This document shows, piece by piece, positions 49,859-58,670 of a stretch of DNA of 64,000 bases. This DNA comes from Cohnella rhizosphaerae (lineage in GTDB: Bacteria > Bacillota > Bacilli > Paenibacillales > Paenibacillaceae): positions 992,001-1,056,000 of the forward strand of contig NZ_JAPDIA010000008.1 in assembly GCF_029525575.1 (NCBI RefSeq), written 5' to 3'. Every line of letters begins with the position of its first letter. The first letter of the stretch is position 1. The notes under the pieces were generated by a model, which was not told the DNA's origin, ran no database searches, and saw nothing but the letters and a program-made list of their open reading frames with translations. A program made the translations under genes and the position numbers.

Positions 49859-51367
49859 ATGCTGAATGCGAAAATGACCCTGGAAAAAGAATTCACGATC
49901 GCGGAGATCGACCCTCGCATCTACGGCTCGTTTATCGAGCATCTCGGAAGGGCAGTCTACGGCGGGATCTATGAGCCCGGCCATCCGGATGCCGACGAGA
50001 AAGGTTACCGGAGGGACGTGAGCAAGCTGATCGCGGATCTGCGGGTGCCCATCGTCCGGTACCCGGGCGGGAACTTCGTGTCCGGATACAACTGGGAGGA
50101 TGGCATAGGACCGAGAGAGAATCGGCCGAGAAAACTGGAGCTCGCTTGGCGCACGATCGAGACGAACGAATTCGGTACGAACGAATTCGTCGATTGGGCC
50201 CGAAGCGTCGGCGCGCAGGTGATGATGGCGGTGAACCTGGGCACCCGCGGCATAGACGAGGCGCGAAGCCTCATTGAATACTGCAATCATCCCGGCGGCA
50301 CGTATTGGAGCGACCTGCGCAAGCAGCACGGTTACGCCCGGCCGCACGCGATCAAGACGTGGTGTCTCGGCAACGAGATGGACGGTCCCTGGCAGATCGG
50401 CCACAAAACCGCAGAGGAATACGGGCGTCTTTCCCTCGAGACGGCGAAGGTCATGAAGTGGGTAGATCCGACGATCGAAGTCGTCTCCTGCGGCAGCTCC
50501 AACACGAATATGCCGACTTTTCCGGAATATGAAGCAACGTCGCTGGACCTGAACTACGAAGCCGTCGATTACGTATCGCTGCATCAATATTACGGCAACC
50601 GAACCAATGACACGGCCAGCTTCCTCGCTTATTCGATGGATCTGGACCATTTTATCCGGACGATCAAGTCGACGTGCGATTATATCCAGGCGAAAAAAAG
50701 AAGCAAGAAGACGATGTATCTCAGCTTCGACGAATGGAATGTCTGGTTCCACTCCAACGAGGCGGACAAACAAATCGAGCCGTGGACGATCGCGCCTCCG
50801 CAGCTGGAGGATATTTATACCTTCGAAGACGCGCTGCTGGTCGGCTCCATGCTGATCACGCTTCTGAAGCACGCGGATCGCGTGAAGATCGCATGTCTGG
50901 CGCAGCTCGTCAATGTCATCGCCCCGATCATGACCGTGAACGGCGGAGGCTCGTGGCGGCAGACCATTTACTACCCTTATCTGCATGCGTCCGTCTATGG
51001 ACGCGGGATCGCGCTGCAGCCGGTCGTATCCTCCCCGAAGTACGATTCCAAGGCGTTCACCGATGTTCCGTACCTGGACAGCGTAGCGGTTTTTAATCCG
51101 GAACTGGAGGAGATCGCGGTCTTCGCGGTTAACCGCAGTCTGAACGATTCCCTCGCGCTCGAGTGCGACATCCGGAGCTTCGGCGACTACCGCGTAGCCG
51201 AGCATATCGTGCTGGAGCACGATGATCTGAAGGCCGTCAATACGCTGCAAGAAGAACGCGTGCGTCCGCATGCCAACGGCCGATCGTCGGCCAGCGAGGG
51301 CAGGGTAACGGCCGTGCTGCCGAAGCATTCGTGGCATGTCATCAGGCTCGCGAAGAGCCGGAGCTGA
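49859..51367 (+). CDS. abfA: GH51 alpha-L-arabinofuranosidase
   Basis: An intact 502-residue intracellular enzyme (no signal peptide) that removes arabinofuranosyl residues from imported oligosaccharides. Markers: DPRIYGSFIEHLGRAVYGGI near the N-terminus, VRYPGGNFVSGYNWEDGIGP, the acid/base Glu in WCLGNEMDGPWQ, and the nucleophile Glu in LSFDEWNVW. AGGAGG lies upstream of ATG 49859. Last gene of the importer operon; it defines the likely substrate of the locus as arabinan or arabinoxylan fragments. Confidence 0.93.
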   Translation: MLNAKMTLEKEFTIAEIDPRIYGSFIEHLGRAVYGGIYEPGHPDADEKGYRRDVSKLIADLRVPIVRYPGGNFVSGYNWEDGIGPRENRPRKLELAWRTIETNEFGTNEFVDWARSVGAQVMMAVNLGTRGIDEARSLIEYCNHPGGTYWSDLRKQHGYARPHAIKTWCLGNEMDGPWQIGHKTAEEYGRLSLETAKVMKWVDPTIEVVSCGSSNTNMPTFPEYEATSLDLNYEAVDYVSLHQYYGNRTNDTASFLAYSMDLDHFIRTIKSTCDYIQAKKRSKKTMYLSFDEWNVWFHSNEADKQIEPWTIAPPQLEDIYTFEDALLVGSMLITLLKHADRVKIACLAQLVNVIAPIMTVNGGGSWRQTIYYPYLHASVYGRGIALQPVVSSPKYDSKAFTDVPYLDSVAVFNPELEEIAVFAVNRSLNDSLALECDIRSFGDYRVAEHIVLEHDDLKAVNTLQEERVRPHANGRSSASEGRVTAVLPKHSWHVIRLAKSRS

Positions 51368-51510
51368 TGCTTGTCGACATTACCACCCGACTTGAAGAGA
51401 GCAAGGAGGCCATGCTGGATTTGAGCAGTCCCATAATGCAATAGTTTAGCGCAATCGTATAAAGACATTGATGATAAAATGGACTTAAAACAGATAAAGG
51501 ACTGAATGAT

Positions 51511-51972
51511 ATGAACAGTAAAACTTTTCTCATATCAATGGCGACAATCGATGATCTTGATGAATTAACAATTTTGTTTAATGAATATCGTATGTTTTAC
51601 AATCAGGAATCAAATATCACAGCTGCAAAGACGTTCTTATTTGAACGATTTGAACACAGAGAATCCATTATCTTCGTTGCTAAAGATCTGAATCACAATA
51701 AAATAATCGGGTTTACTCAACTGTACCCTTCATTTTCTTCAGTTTCTATGAAAAGATCTTTGATTTTAAATGATCTATATGTACTTTCAGATTTTAGAGG
51801 TGCAGGAACTGCGCGGGCATTATTAGAAGCTGCAAAAGATTATGCAAGAAGTATCAAAGCCAAGGGATTAACACTCTCAACAGCGATTGATAATGTAAGA
51901 GCACAAGGGGTTTATGAAAAAAGTGGCTATGTAAGAGATGAAGAATGTTATCATTATTTTCTAAAGGCCTAG
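51511..51972 (+). CDS. GNAT family N-acetyltransferase
   Basis: A 153-residue GNAT protein; acetyl-CoA-binding motif A is LNDLYVLSDFRGAGTARALL (about 90-110), and the C-terminal part NVRAQGVYEKSGYVRDEECY is typical of small GNATs. Its substrate is unknown. AAAGGA precedes the ATG. Codon use is clearly AT-richer than the GH51 gene just upstream, marking the start of an AT-rich segment that may have been acquired. Confidence 0.85.
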   Translation: MNSKTFLISMATIDDLDELTILFNEYRMFYNQESNITAAKTFLFERFEHRESIIFVAKDLNHNKIIGFTQLYPSFSSVSMKRSLILNDLYVLSDFRGAGTARALLEAAKDYARSIKAKGLTLSTAIDNVRAQGVYEKSGYVRDEECYHYFLKA

Positions 51973-52487
51973 AGAGCCAATAAATTCAGTGCCAAAGTCA
52001 TAGTATTTTCTACAAGGATTAAAGTAACGGATAAGCCCGGAAGCAGGTAAGCCGCTGCCGGGTTTATTTCCCGTTTCACTGAACACAACAAAAATCAAGT
52101 GCAAAACCGGAGAGACCGTTGTATAATGGAGGAAATATCCTGCATAAAAATAAATTATGGAGTTTATGTCCTACAAATCGACTTAAGGGCACAGTGTATT
52201 CTTGATTCTCTTAAGGTAGATTGATGTTGTTCTATCAGGGATATCTCGGCGATTCCTTGTATGAAAGCGGCATCATGGCAGGCGTTTGCGTCAAGGACGG
52301 CGGGTTGTTGGAATTTTCTCAAAATCACTGGAAGGATTTACAAAAGTTATGGAAAGGAGGTATGGATGTTGGGCTATTTTATTCATGCTCTAAATTCATC
52401 GTAATTAGCTGCCAGAGGACACGCGAGATTTTTTGAGATTAAAATGTGAAGTTTGATAACGGATTATTTATGAGGAGGTAAAGAGGT
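51973..52487. other. AT-rich gap with terminator and possible gene remnants
   Basis: AAGCCCGG (52033-52040) and GCTGCCGGG (52054-52062) form a terminator stem followed by TTTATTTC. Beyond it an open stretch 52221-52436 would encode 71 residues without recognisable family. AAAGGAGG at 52353-52360 is followed by very short ATG-started frames only. I see no gene I can support here. Confidence 0.45.
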
Positions 52488-55031
52488 ATGGAGAAAAAGG
52501 TAAAGTTAAAGGTATTTATGACTTTGGCAGCCGGGGTTATAGGCGCGTTAGGTTTTTCGGCTCCGCAGGCTTCGGCTTCTATTGATCGGTTTATCATAGG
52601 CGCATACGGTAATCCCGAGGGAGCGAATATAAACGCAACGCAATTTCAGTATCTCAATAACGCTCATGTCAATGAAATACAGCTTTCTTGGGGGTATGAT
52701 CAATCCAATACTGCAACCCCTGTACAGCAAATACTGGGACTGGCTAATCAATACGGCATTAAAGTCCAGGTTTCCGATATCAGAATGAGACCCTGGTGGT
52801 ATGAGGATTTAACCCATGCACAGATCGATTCCATTATAGGCGACGTAACCTCCAGTTATAGCAGCTATCCTGCCACGGATGGATATGTCGCTTTCGATGA
52901 ACCGGGAAATACAACGAAAGATATCGATCGGGCCGGATATGCGAATAAAAAGTTTCTATCCTTCATGCCGAATGCAAATAACAGCTTAAATTTACTGCCG
53001 ATATATGCCTATGGCGGTATGGGATATACAGGGTATAGAGATTACGTGAGTCGCGTAATTAATACGGCAGGTGCGCAAAATCTAAAGAGCTTGAGTTACG
53101 ACTTCTATCCCTTCCCGGCCGGAGGTGGAACAGCCTCAGATTATTTCCAGAATGCGGAAATATTTAGAGAGATAGCTTTAAAGTACGGTATCAAGAATAC
53201 AATGGCTTATTTACAAACCGGCAATTTTCCCGGCGTTCGTTTGCCGAATCAGAATGAAGTGAGATGGAATATTTATACGAATGTAGCGTATGGAGTTAAA
53301 GGGTATTTTACATTTGTTTGGTGGTTGCCGCAATCCAACACGGATATGCCTTATGCCGTTATTGCGAAGGACGGGACTCAATCGCCCGTATATTTATACT
53401 TGCAGAATGTAAATGCGGAGATTGAAAAGTTGGGACCGACGCTTATCGGTTTGGATTCGCTCGAGGTATACCATGCAGGTTCGTGGTTGCCCCTCGGGAC
53501 CAATCCCGTTCCAAGCGGCTATTTCTGGCAGCCTACGAATAACGTTAACAACCATATCATCTCGCATTTTAAAAATGCGGCCGGCAGGAACTATGTAATG
53601 GTCGTTAATGATGATTATTCAAGCAGCCAGACGCTAAGCTTCAATATTCCATCTAAGCCATCCGGTATTACCGAGGTTTCCAAAACGACGGGACTTGAGG
53701 CGGCTACGAACTACAACAGTTCGACAGGTAATATCTCTGCCACGTTCCTACCTGGAGAAGGTAAACTGTATGCGATAACCGGGTCGATCACGAATGACTT
53801 CATGGTAAACGATACCGACACGAATATCATATATACCGGTTCCAGTTGGGTCTATGGCAATAATAGCGGAAGCGGTCAATACAACAACGATGTACATTAC
53901 ATGAGCGGTAATGACGATTATTTCGAATACACGTTTAACGGAACCGGCGTGCAATTTATTGGAGATCTGCAGGCTACCCACGGAACGGCGGATGTTTATA
54001 TTGACGACGTTTTCCAGCAGACCGTGGACTGTTATCGCGTATCTACCCTTGCTCAACAGGTGCTGTTCAGCAAATCGGGATTAACATCGGGCACGCATAC
54101 CATAAAAGTCGTAAAGAAAAGCGGAAGCTATATCAATGTGGATGCCATCAAAGTCTTTACATCGGCGGTTCCGACTTCCGAGTTAGTACCGGTTGCGACC
54201 ACTTTCAAACACAACGATACCGACGGAAAAATTTTATATAGCGGCTTAAGCTGGGGCTATGACCGGGATAGAGGCGTTGGAGAGTTTAAGGATGATATCC
54301 ATTTTATGACCGAAAACAACGATTATTTTGAATTTACGTTTACCGGTACAGGCGTAAGTTATATCACGGACAAAAGGAGTAATTCCGGAACCGTAGATAT
54401 TTATATCGACGGCGTTTTCCAGCAAACGGTAAATTGTTTCAATACATCGACTCTCGTGCAACAGTCCGTTTACACGAAAACCGGGTTAACCGCGGGCACG
54501 CATACCATAAAGGGTATAAAGAAAAGCGGAACCTATGTAGATGTTGATGCTTTTGTGGTAACTGAAGCCAATCCTTCTACGCTCATCAAAATGTCGGCCG
54601 GGAAATCCTATACGAAATCCATTCAACCAAGTTCATCGTATCCGGATACTGACAATGCCGAATCAACCAACGGAATTATTGCAGGTCCCTTCAGCGACGG
54701 GAAATCTTACGGTTACAATATTTCAAGCGGTCAAACGATTAATGTTGATTTCACAATGGATTTAAGCGCGAATAAAACATTAAGACTTGTCAAATTTTTA
54801 AAACAAAGCGGCAACATCCAAAACTATGCGCCGGACAGCATAACTGTATACACTAGCACGGACGGAATCAATTTCACTCAAAAAGGTCAGTCCACTTCAG
54901 CCGTAAATGGCTGGTACGAAGTAAAGTTTGCTGATACCACTGCCAGATATGTCAAGGTAAAGGCGACCAAGACCTATGGAAGCAATGCAGATTGGCTGTT
55001 CGTGGATGAGATTGAAGCATACGGAATATAG
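52488..55031 (+). CDS. Secreted barrel-fold glycoside hydrolase-like protein with two jelly-roll repeats and a discoidin-like domain
   Basis: An 847-residue exported protein. Signal peptide (VFMTLAAGVIGALGFSAPQASA). Residues about 33-330 look like a (beta/alpha)8 barrel: ATDGYVAFDEPGNTTKD offers a candidate acid Glu and VKGYFTFVWWLPQSN a late strand. I cannot assign a GH family. A beta domain follows (about 370-440), then two repeats of about 115 residues (NDTDxxIxYxG..., ending GTHTIKxxKKSGxYxxVDA) of the kind carried by the GH27 enzyme at 19.1 kb. The C-terminal F5/8-type (discoidin-like) domain (about 700-847) ends ADWLFVDEIEAYGI. AT-rich relative to the rest. Confidence 0.72.
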   Translation: MEKKVKLKVFMTLAAGVIGALGFSAPQASASIDRFIIGAYGNPEGANINATQFQYLNNAHVNEIQLSWGYDQSNTATPVQQILGLANQYGIKVQVSDIRMRPWWYEDLTHAQIDSIIGDVTSSYSSYPATDGYVAFDEPGNTTKDIDRAGYANKKFLSFMPNANNSLNLLPIYAYGGMGYTGYRDYVSRVINTAGAQNLKSLSYDFYPFPAGGGTASDYFQNAEIFREIALKYGIKNTMAYLQTGNFPGVRLPNQNEVRWNIYTNVAYGVKGYFTFVWWLPQSNTDMPYAVIAKDGTQSPVYLYLQNVNAEIEKLGPTLIGLDSLEVYHAGSWLPLGTNPVPSGYFWQPTNNVNNHIISHFKNAAGRNYVMVVNDDYSSSQTLSFNIPSKPSGITEVSKTTGLEAATNYNSSTGNISATFLPGEGKLYAITGSITNDFMVNDTDTNIIYTGSSWVYGNNSGSGQYNNDVHYMSGNDDYFEYTFNGTGVQFIGDLQATHGTADVYIDDVFQQTVDCYRVSTLAQQVLFSKSGLTSGTHTIKVVKKSGSYINVDAIKVFTSAVPTSELVPVATTFKHNDTDGKILYSGLSWGYDRDRGVGEFKDDIHFMTENNDYFEFTFTGTGVSYITDKRSNSGTVDIYIDGVFQQTVNCFNTSTLVQQSVYTKTGLTAGTHTIKGIKKSGTYVDVDAFVVTEANPSTLIKMSAGKSYTKSIQPSSSYPDTDNAESTNGIIAGPFSDGKSYGYNISSGQTINVDFTMDLSANKTLRLVKFLKQSGNIQNYAPDSITVYTSTDGINFTQKGQSTSAVNGWYEVKFADTTARYVKVKATKTYGSNADWLFVDEIEAYGI

Positions 55032-55100
55032 TAAGCACGAAAGAAATAGTCTTGAAGTTAAAGGAAATTGACAGACCGTACGGAAGGAAATCGACAATCG

Positions 55101-55149
55101 AAAAAAGGAGCATCCGAGACCGAGTCTCCGATGTTCCTTTTTTTTTGCG
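55101..55149 (+). terminator. Strong terminator after the barrel-fold gene
   Basis: A long stem starts with AAAAAAGGA at 55101, pairing with TCCTTTTTT; inner pairs include CATC/GATG and GAGAC/GTCTC around CGA. The T run reaches 55146. The remaining gap before 55353 shows no gene. Confidence 0.85.
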
Positions 55150-55352
55150 GTTGTGGTGCGAATCCGATTCTGGCGTGTACCGTTCGTTGAGTCACTAGTG
55201 GCCAATGAAAGGGCAAGGGAATCTGGAGAATCGAGTCAGCCAAAATCATTGCCGTTCTAGCGAGTTTGGTAAGGGAGGGAATTAATATTGAAATAATACA
55301 GAAGAAAGAATACCATAATATAAACAACCATAAAAGGAAGGATTGCCCAAAA

Positions 55353-56376
55353 ATGAAACGAATGAATGCCTTACTGGCCTCGCTATTGGCAGCAGCTATA
55401 GCGTTACCAGCCACAGCATCAGCACAAGGGAGCAATTCTTCCACGCAAGGACAAATTCAGGTATATATGGATCAACAGAAGTTAAATTTTGATGTTCCAC
55501 CCGTAAATCAAGAAGGAACAACGCTTGTTCAGTTTCGAACAATTTTTGAGAAATTAGGATACTCAGTGAAGTGGAATCAGAGCAATAGGTCTGTTACTGC
55601 ATTTAAAGAAGGAACTACAATTGTGCTCTATATTAATGTGAAAAAGGCATATATAAACAATGTAGAAGTATCGTTGGAGAAAGCTCCAGCCATCATAAAT
55701 GGTAGTACATTAGTTCCACTTCGGTTTGTGAGTGAAACCAGCGGAAGAACGGTTATGTGGTATGGTAACACACGGACGATTGCAATAGGCAACGCAGTGA
55801 TAACACCATCAGGGTCTCCAACTCCAAGCCCGACTCCAGTGCCGACAGCTACACAAACAATAACGCCAACACCATCGGCAACACCAAGTCCGACGCCCAC
55901 GCCCACAGCAACCCCGACACCTATAGTAACACCGATACCTACACCGATGAAAAGAGCAACAGAGGTAGGAGACGGATATAGAGGTTATGTTAGTAAAGAT
56001 GGGAAGATGGATTCGGGCACAATTCTTATTGATAGGACTGAAATATTAGGTGGACTAATGTCAATATACTACGATCTTTTACCCATTAAAACGACAGAAT
56101 GGCCTAATGTTGATGGCTTCATCGAAGTTAGATCGGCGTTTGATTATACTTCAGTAAGAGATGAAATTCGAAGCGAAACTGATTGGGATTCTTTTGTTAT
56201 TATCCATAATTTAGATAACACTAAACAATATGAATATAGCTCCAAATCTAAAAAAAGGTTTTGTCGTTGTCGGGGATCGGGCGTTTCTTCCGATAAATTT
56301 AATATTGCAACAACTGGGTATGAATATTGCTATGCAAATTGATGATGTGAATAAGAAAATTATCTATACGATGTGA
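55353..56376 (+). CDS. Secreted protein with split copper-amine-oxidase-N-like domains and a Pro/Thr linker, frameshifted
   Basis: About 340 residues after correction. Signal peptide (LLASLLAAAIALPATASA); a domain of the copper amine oxidase N-terminal-like (stalk) family (about 35-150: INGSTLVPLRFVSETSGRTV); a Thr/Pro/Ser linker of PTP-type repeats (about 152-205); a unique region (205-300); and a final VVVGDRAFLPINLILQQLGM motif of the same stalk family. That last motif appears only if A7 at 56250-56256 is read as six; otherwise the protein ends in an odd tail at 56342. No enzyme motif is seen; likely a wall-associated or sensing protein. Confidence 0.72.
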
Positions 56377-56397
56377 ACAATGAAACAAAAACCAAAC

Positions 56398-56428
56398 AAA
56401 AAAGCCTACAATAAAGTAGGTTTTTTTT
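56398..56428 (+). terminator. Terminator after the stalk-domain gene
   Basis: CCTAC (56405-56409) pairs with GTAGG (56416-56420), extended by A-rich and T-rich flanks, ending in eight Ts. Confidence 0.8.
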
Positions 56429-56766
56429 ATTTAAACTGATGTCAGAGGACAAGTGTCGGAGGTCAAGAACATTGTCCCAGTAAAGCCGCATTAGTCCGGC
56501 TTTTTTTTTAAGGGATCTCGTCGTGAAGGAGAATCAGTCCAACGTAACTGGTATCGAAGATCAAAATCCAATAAGGATTTTGGGCTAGTTTCAAGCGAGG
56601 AGAATAACACTAATAAACAAACTTGATGTCAATCCCGACGGTAACATACGATGCCTGCATACTTGGCTGACTTCTTGGCCGATAATGATAGCGTGTTCTT
56701 TATCCGTAAATCGCCACTGTACGAAATTGAGGAATTGTGTTTACAATTAGACTATGAGGTGGGGAA
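56429..56766. other. Gap with a second terminator-like hairpin before the first TetR gene
   Basis: AAAGCCG (56482-56488) and CGGC (56497-56500) followed by nine Ts form a second terminator. CAAAATCC (56562-56569) pairs with GGATTTTG (56575-56582). No gene, and no copy of the GGAA-N6-TTCC operator, is seen before the TetR gene at 56767. Confidence 0.5.
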
Positions 56767-57331
56767 ATGAGCAAAAGAAATGATATTATGATGGCTACGC
56801 TCGATCTAATTCACGAAGAGGGCTTACAGTCGGTCACTTTCGCCAAAATATTCAAGCAAGCGAATGTAGGGTCGGGCACGATCTATAACTATTTCGCGAA
56901 TAAAGAAGAATTGGTAAATGAAGTTTATAAAGAGTCGCGTGAAAAAATGGGGGGAATACCTGCTACATGATTACGATGTGAACGCTAGTATGTATGAAAG
57001 ATTCAAGTGCCTGCAATCAAATCGGTTGCGGTTCGGCATACATTTTCCGAAGATGTTTTTATTTATCGATAGTTACTCTTTTTCGCCATATATATCGCCG
57101 GAGTTGCGAAATAAAGATGATGGTCACAATTCAAGTGAAATCGTGAGGGACTTGATTGTCGAAGGTCAGAGGCAAGGGATCATTAAAGAAATGGATTCGC
57201 ATCTGTGCCATCAGCTCATCCATGGCATCATTTCATCAATTTTGAAAGGGTATTATGTAAATAAATATCCTTTAAACGAAGTACAAATTCAACAAATAAT
57301 CGAGGCATCATGGAAAGCAATACTCGTATAA
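56767..57331 (+). CDS. TetR family regulator (first copy), frameshifted
   Basis: 187 residues after correction. The N-terminal helix-turn-helix is GLQSVTFAKIFKQANVGSGT, then IYNYFANKEELVNEVYKES; the rest is an alpha-helical ligand/dimer domain (ERFKCLQSNRLRFGIHFPKM). A G6 run at 56949-56954 has one extra base; five Gs give REKMGEYLLHDYDVNASMYE. It is closely similar along its whole length to the TetR gene at 60211, whose frame is broken at the same place. It heads a region of decayed genes. Confidence 0.85.
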
Positions 57332-57359
57332 AAAGAGCTCTGAGAACGTATTTAAACTT

Positions 57360-57407
57360 TGACCCACAAGAAGGTACTTTGAAAAAAGTGTCCTATCTTG
57401 TGGGTCA
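57360..57407 (+). terminator. Long hairpin after the first TetR gene
   Basis: TGACCCACAAGA (57360-57371) pairs perfectly with TCTTGTGGGTCA (57396-57407); inner ACTTT/AAAGT pairs extend it, and TTTATG follows. Probably a terminator, unusually long. Confidence 0.6.
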
Positions 57408-57450
57408 TTTATGTTTCATTCCAAGGGAAGAGACGGAGAGCGAGATTTAT

Positions 57451-57671
57451 TCGTTCGATTTGATCTTGGTTTGCAGGGCGATTTTGGGCCTTAGCATCGG
57501 TATAATTTCGCCGACTCTCAACTCGTTGATCGCTGAAAACCTCCAGGGTGAGGCTCGGGCGCGAATGAACGGCATTCAAACTTCCATCAATGCATCGGCG
57601 GCGCTCTGTTCTTGTCTATCGGTGGATTCATTGCCTCGCCAGGGTGGAGAGACGTCTTCATGACTTTGCAT
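57451..57671 (+). pseudogene. Fragment of an MFS transporter gene
   Basis: SFDLILVCRAILGLSIGIIS, then PTLNSLIAENLQGEARARMN, GIQTSIN matches residues about 92-165 of the intact MFS transporter at 61896 (its 62169-62392) almost residue for residue. A one-base loss near 57593 breaks the frame, after which the nucleotides still match through GTGGAGAGACGTCTTCATGA. Both the first 90 residues and the last two-thirds of the gene are absent, so this is a true remnant, not a read error. It marks a partly deleted second copy of the downstream module. Confidence 0.8.
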
Positions 57672-57727
57672 ATCTTGAGCATAAAGTGGATAACTTATAA
57701 TTACTTGCATAACGAGGAGGAGACATT

Positions 57728-58057
57728 ATGACACAAATTAAAGCGAACGAACCCATACTGACGTTTATTAACGTGTTCAAAGTTGAGCCAGAAAACCAAC
57801 AGCGTGTCGTCGAACTGCTGACCCAGGCGACTGAAGTATCGGTTAAATATGCCCCTGGATTCATTTCTTGCGCGCTACACAAAAGCACGGATGGAACGAA
57901 AGTTACGATGTACGCGCAATGGAGAAGCAAGGAGCATTATGATGCAATGCGCGATGATCCGAAGCCGCTGCCTTTCTTTAAAGAAGCCCTGACAATCGCT
58001 ACTTTTGAATCGGGTATGTATGAGGTCGTAAAAACATTTGAATATACGAAAGAATAA
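57728..58057 (+). CDS. Antibiotic biosynthesis monooxygenase (ABM) domain protein
   Basis: An intact 109-residue ferredoxin-like-fold protein of the ABM family: TFINVFKVEPENQQRVVELL at the N-terminus, then APGFISCALHKSTDGTKVTM and YAQWRSKEHYDAM. Such small proteins are cofactor-free monooxygenases or haem-degrading-like enzymes acting on quinones or polyketides. GAGGAGGAG precedes the ATG. It sits between remnants of an MFS gene and an SDR gene, so it may be the surviving part of a detoxification operon. Confidence 0.85.
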   Translation: MTQIKANEPILTFINVFKVEPENQQRVVELLTQATEVSVKYAPGFISCALHKSTDGTKVTMYAQWRSKEHYDAMRDDPKPLPFFKEALTIATFESGMYEVVKTFEYTKE

Positions 58058-58068
58058 TGATGAAGTGA

Positions 58069-58264
58069 AACAAGTTCCCGCGATATGAGCACTCCGGCGA
58101 GTACTTTAACGGAGCTTTGCAGGAAAAAACGCGACTTGTTACGGCACTCGGCAGAGCAGGGGGAAGCCGACGATATCGGAGGCGTCGTCGCCGCACTTTG
58201 CTCTCCGGAGATGGGCTGGGTCATCACGCAAAGAATCGAGGCATCGGGCGGCATGCTTCTGTAA
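58069..58264 (+). pseudogene. C-terminal fragment of an SDR gene
   Basis: The reading GEYFNGALQEKTRLVTALGR, then AGEADDIGGVVAALCSPEMG and WVITQRIEASGGMLL is the standard SDR C-terminus (EDIGGVVAxLCS...GQRIExSGG). It requires one G to be removed from G5 at 58159-58163. No N-terminal cofactor or YxxxK region is found upstream, where the ABM gene ends, so most of the gene is lost. ATG 58085 would give a 59-residue frame covering part of it. Confidence 0.65.
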
Positions 58265-58272
58265 GCCGCATA

Positions 58273-58334
58273 CGTCTTTAGTTGCAAGAAAGACCGATTC
58301 CATAGCGAATCGGTCTTTCTTGCAACTAAAGACG
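58273..58334. repeat. 28-base perfect inverted repeat
   Basis: The arm 58273-58300 (CGTCTTTAGTTGCAAGAAAG and eight more bases) is exactly complementary to 58307-58334 around the six-base loop CATAGC. It is much longer than a usual terminator and is not followed by a T run, though it contains GGTCTTTCTT. It lies right after the SDR remnant and before the aldehyde dehydrogenase promoter. Confidence 0.85.
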
Positions 58335-58381
58335 ATCGGGAATGCAAAAAATAAACCGTAATGTCCGAAACCTAATTTATT

Positions 58382-58550
58382 GGAATTTATGTTCCGATAT
58401 GATGTTGGACTCTCAAATTTGAACGTGTTTAAGTATTATGTTGAACGGCCGATGTTCACTGTTTATAAAATCAAATGGAACGTTCATTCCATAATTGCTT
58501 GACTAACATCCGGCGGAGAGGTATACTAGGTCTCGTGGAACAAACATTCC
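58382..58550 (+). promoter_or_regulatory. Promoter of the aldehyde dehydrogenase with three GGAA-N6-TTCC operators
   Basis: The promoter is TTGACT (58499-58504), 17 bases, TATACT (58522-58527). The dyad GGAA-N6-TTCC occurs at 58382-58395, 58477-58490 (nine bases before the -35) and 58537-58550 (just after the -10). The last two bracket the promoter. The same layout is seen at 60.8-61.0 kb. They are probable binding sites of one or both TetR-type proteins here. Confidence 0.75.
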
Positions 58551-58670
58551 ATATTAATGCGGTACAGAGGAGGCGAACGGTATACAGCGAAGACGAATAA
58601 TCGAAAGACTCGTCACTCTGCCGCCATGCCATAGAGTCAAAAACTATACGTTCCTAAAGGAGAAACGAAA

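Noticed and set aside
49808..51337. 509-codon open frame opposite the GH51 gene
   Set aside because: Antisense shadow of abfA; no family features.
52221..52436. 71-codon frame in the AT-rich gap
   Set aside because: No family match or well-placed ribosome site for its start; kept only as part of the gap description.
55800..55950. CRISPR-like short repeats
   Set aside because: These are codons for a Pro/Thr/Ser linker, irregular and in frame; no CRISPR array or cas gene is seen anywhere in the window.
57937..58347. 136-codon minus-strand frame
   Set aside because: It runs opposite the ABM gene end, the SDR remnant and the long inverted repeat; the plus-strand SDR reading explains the region better.
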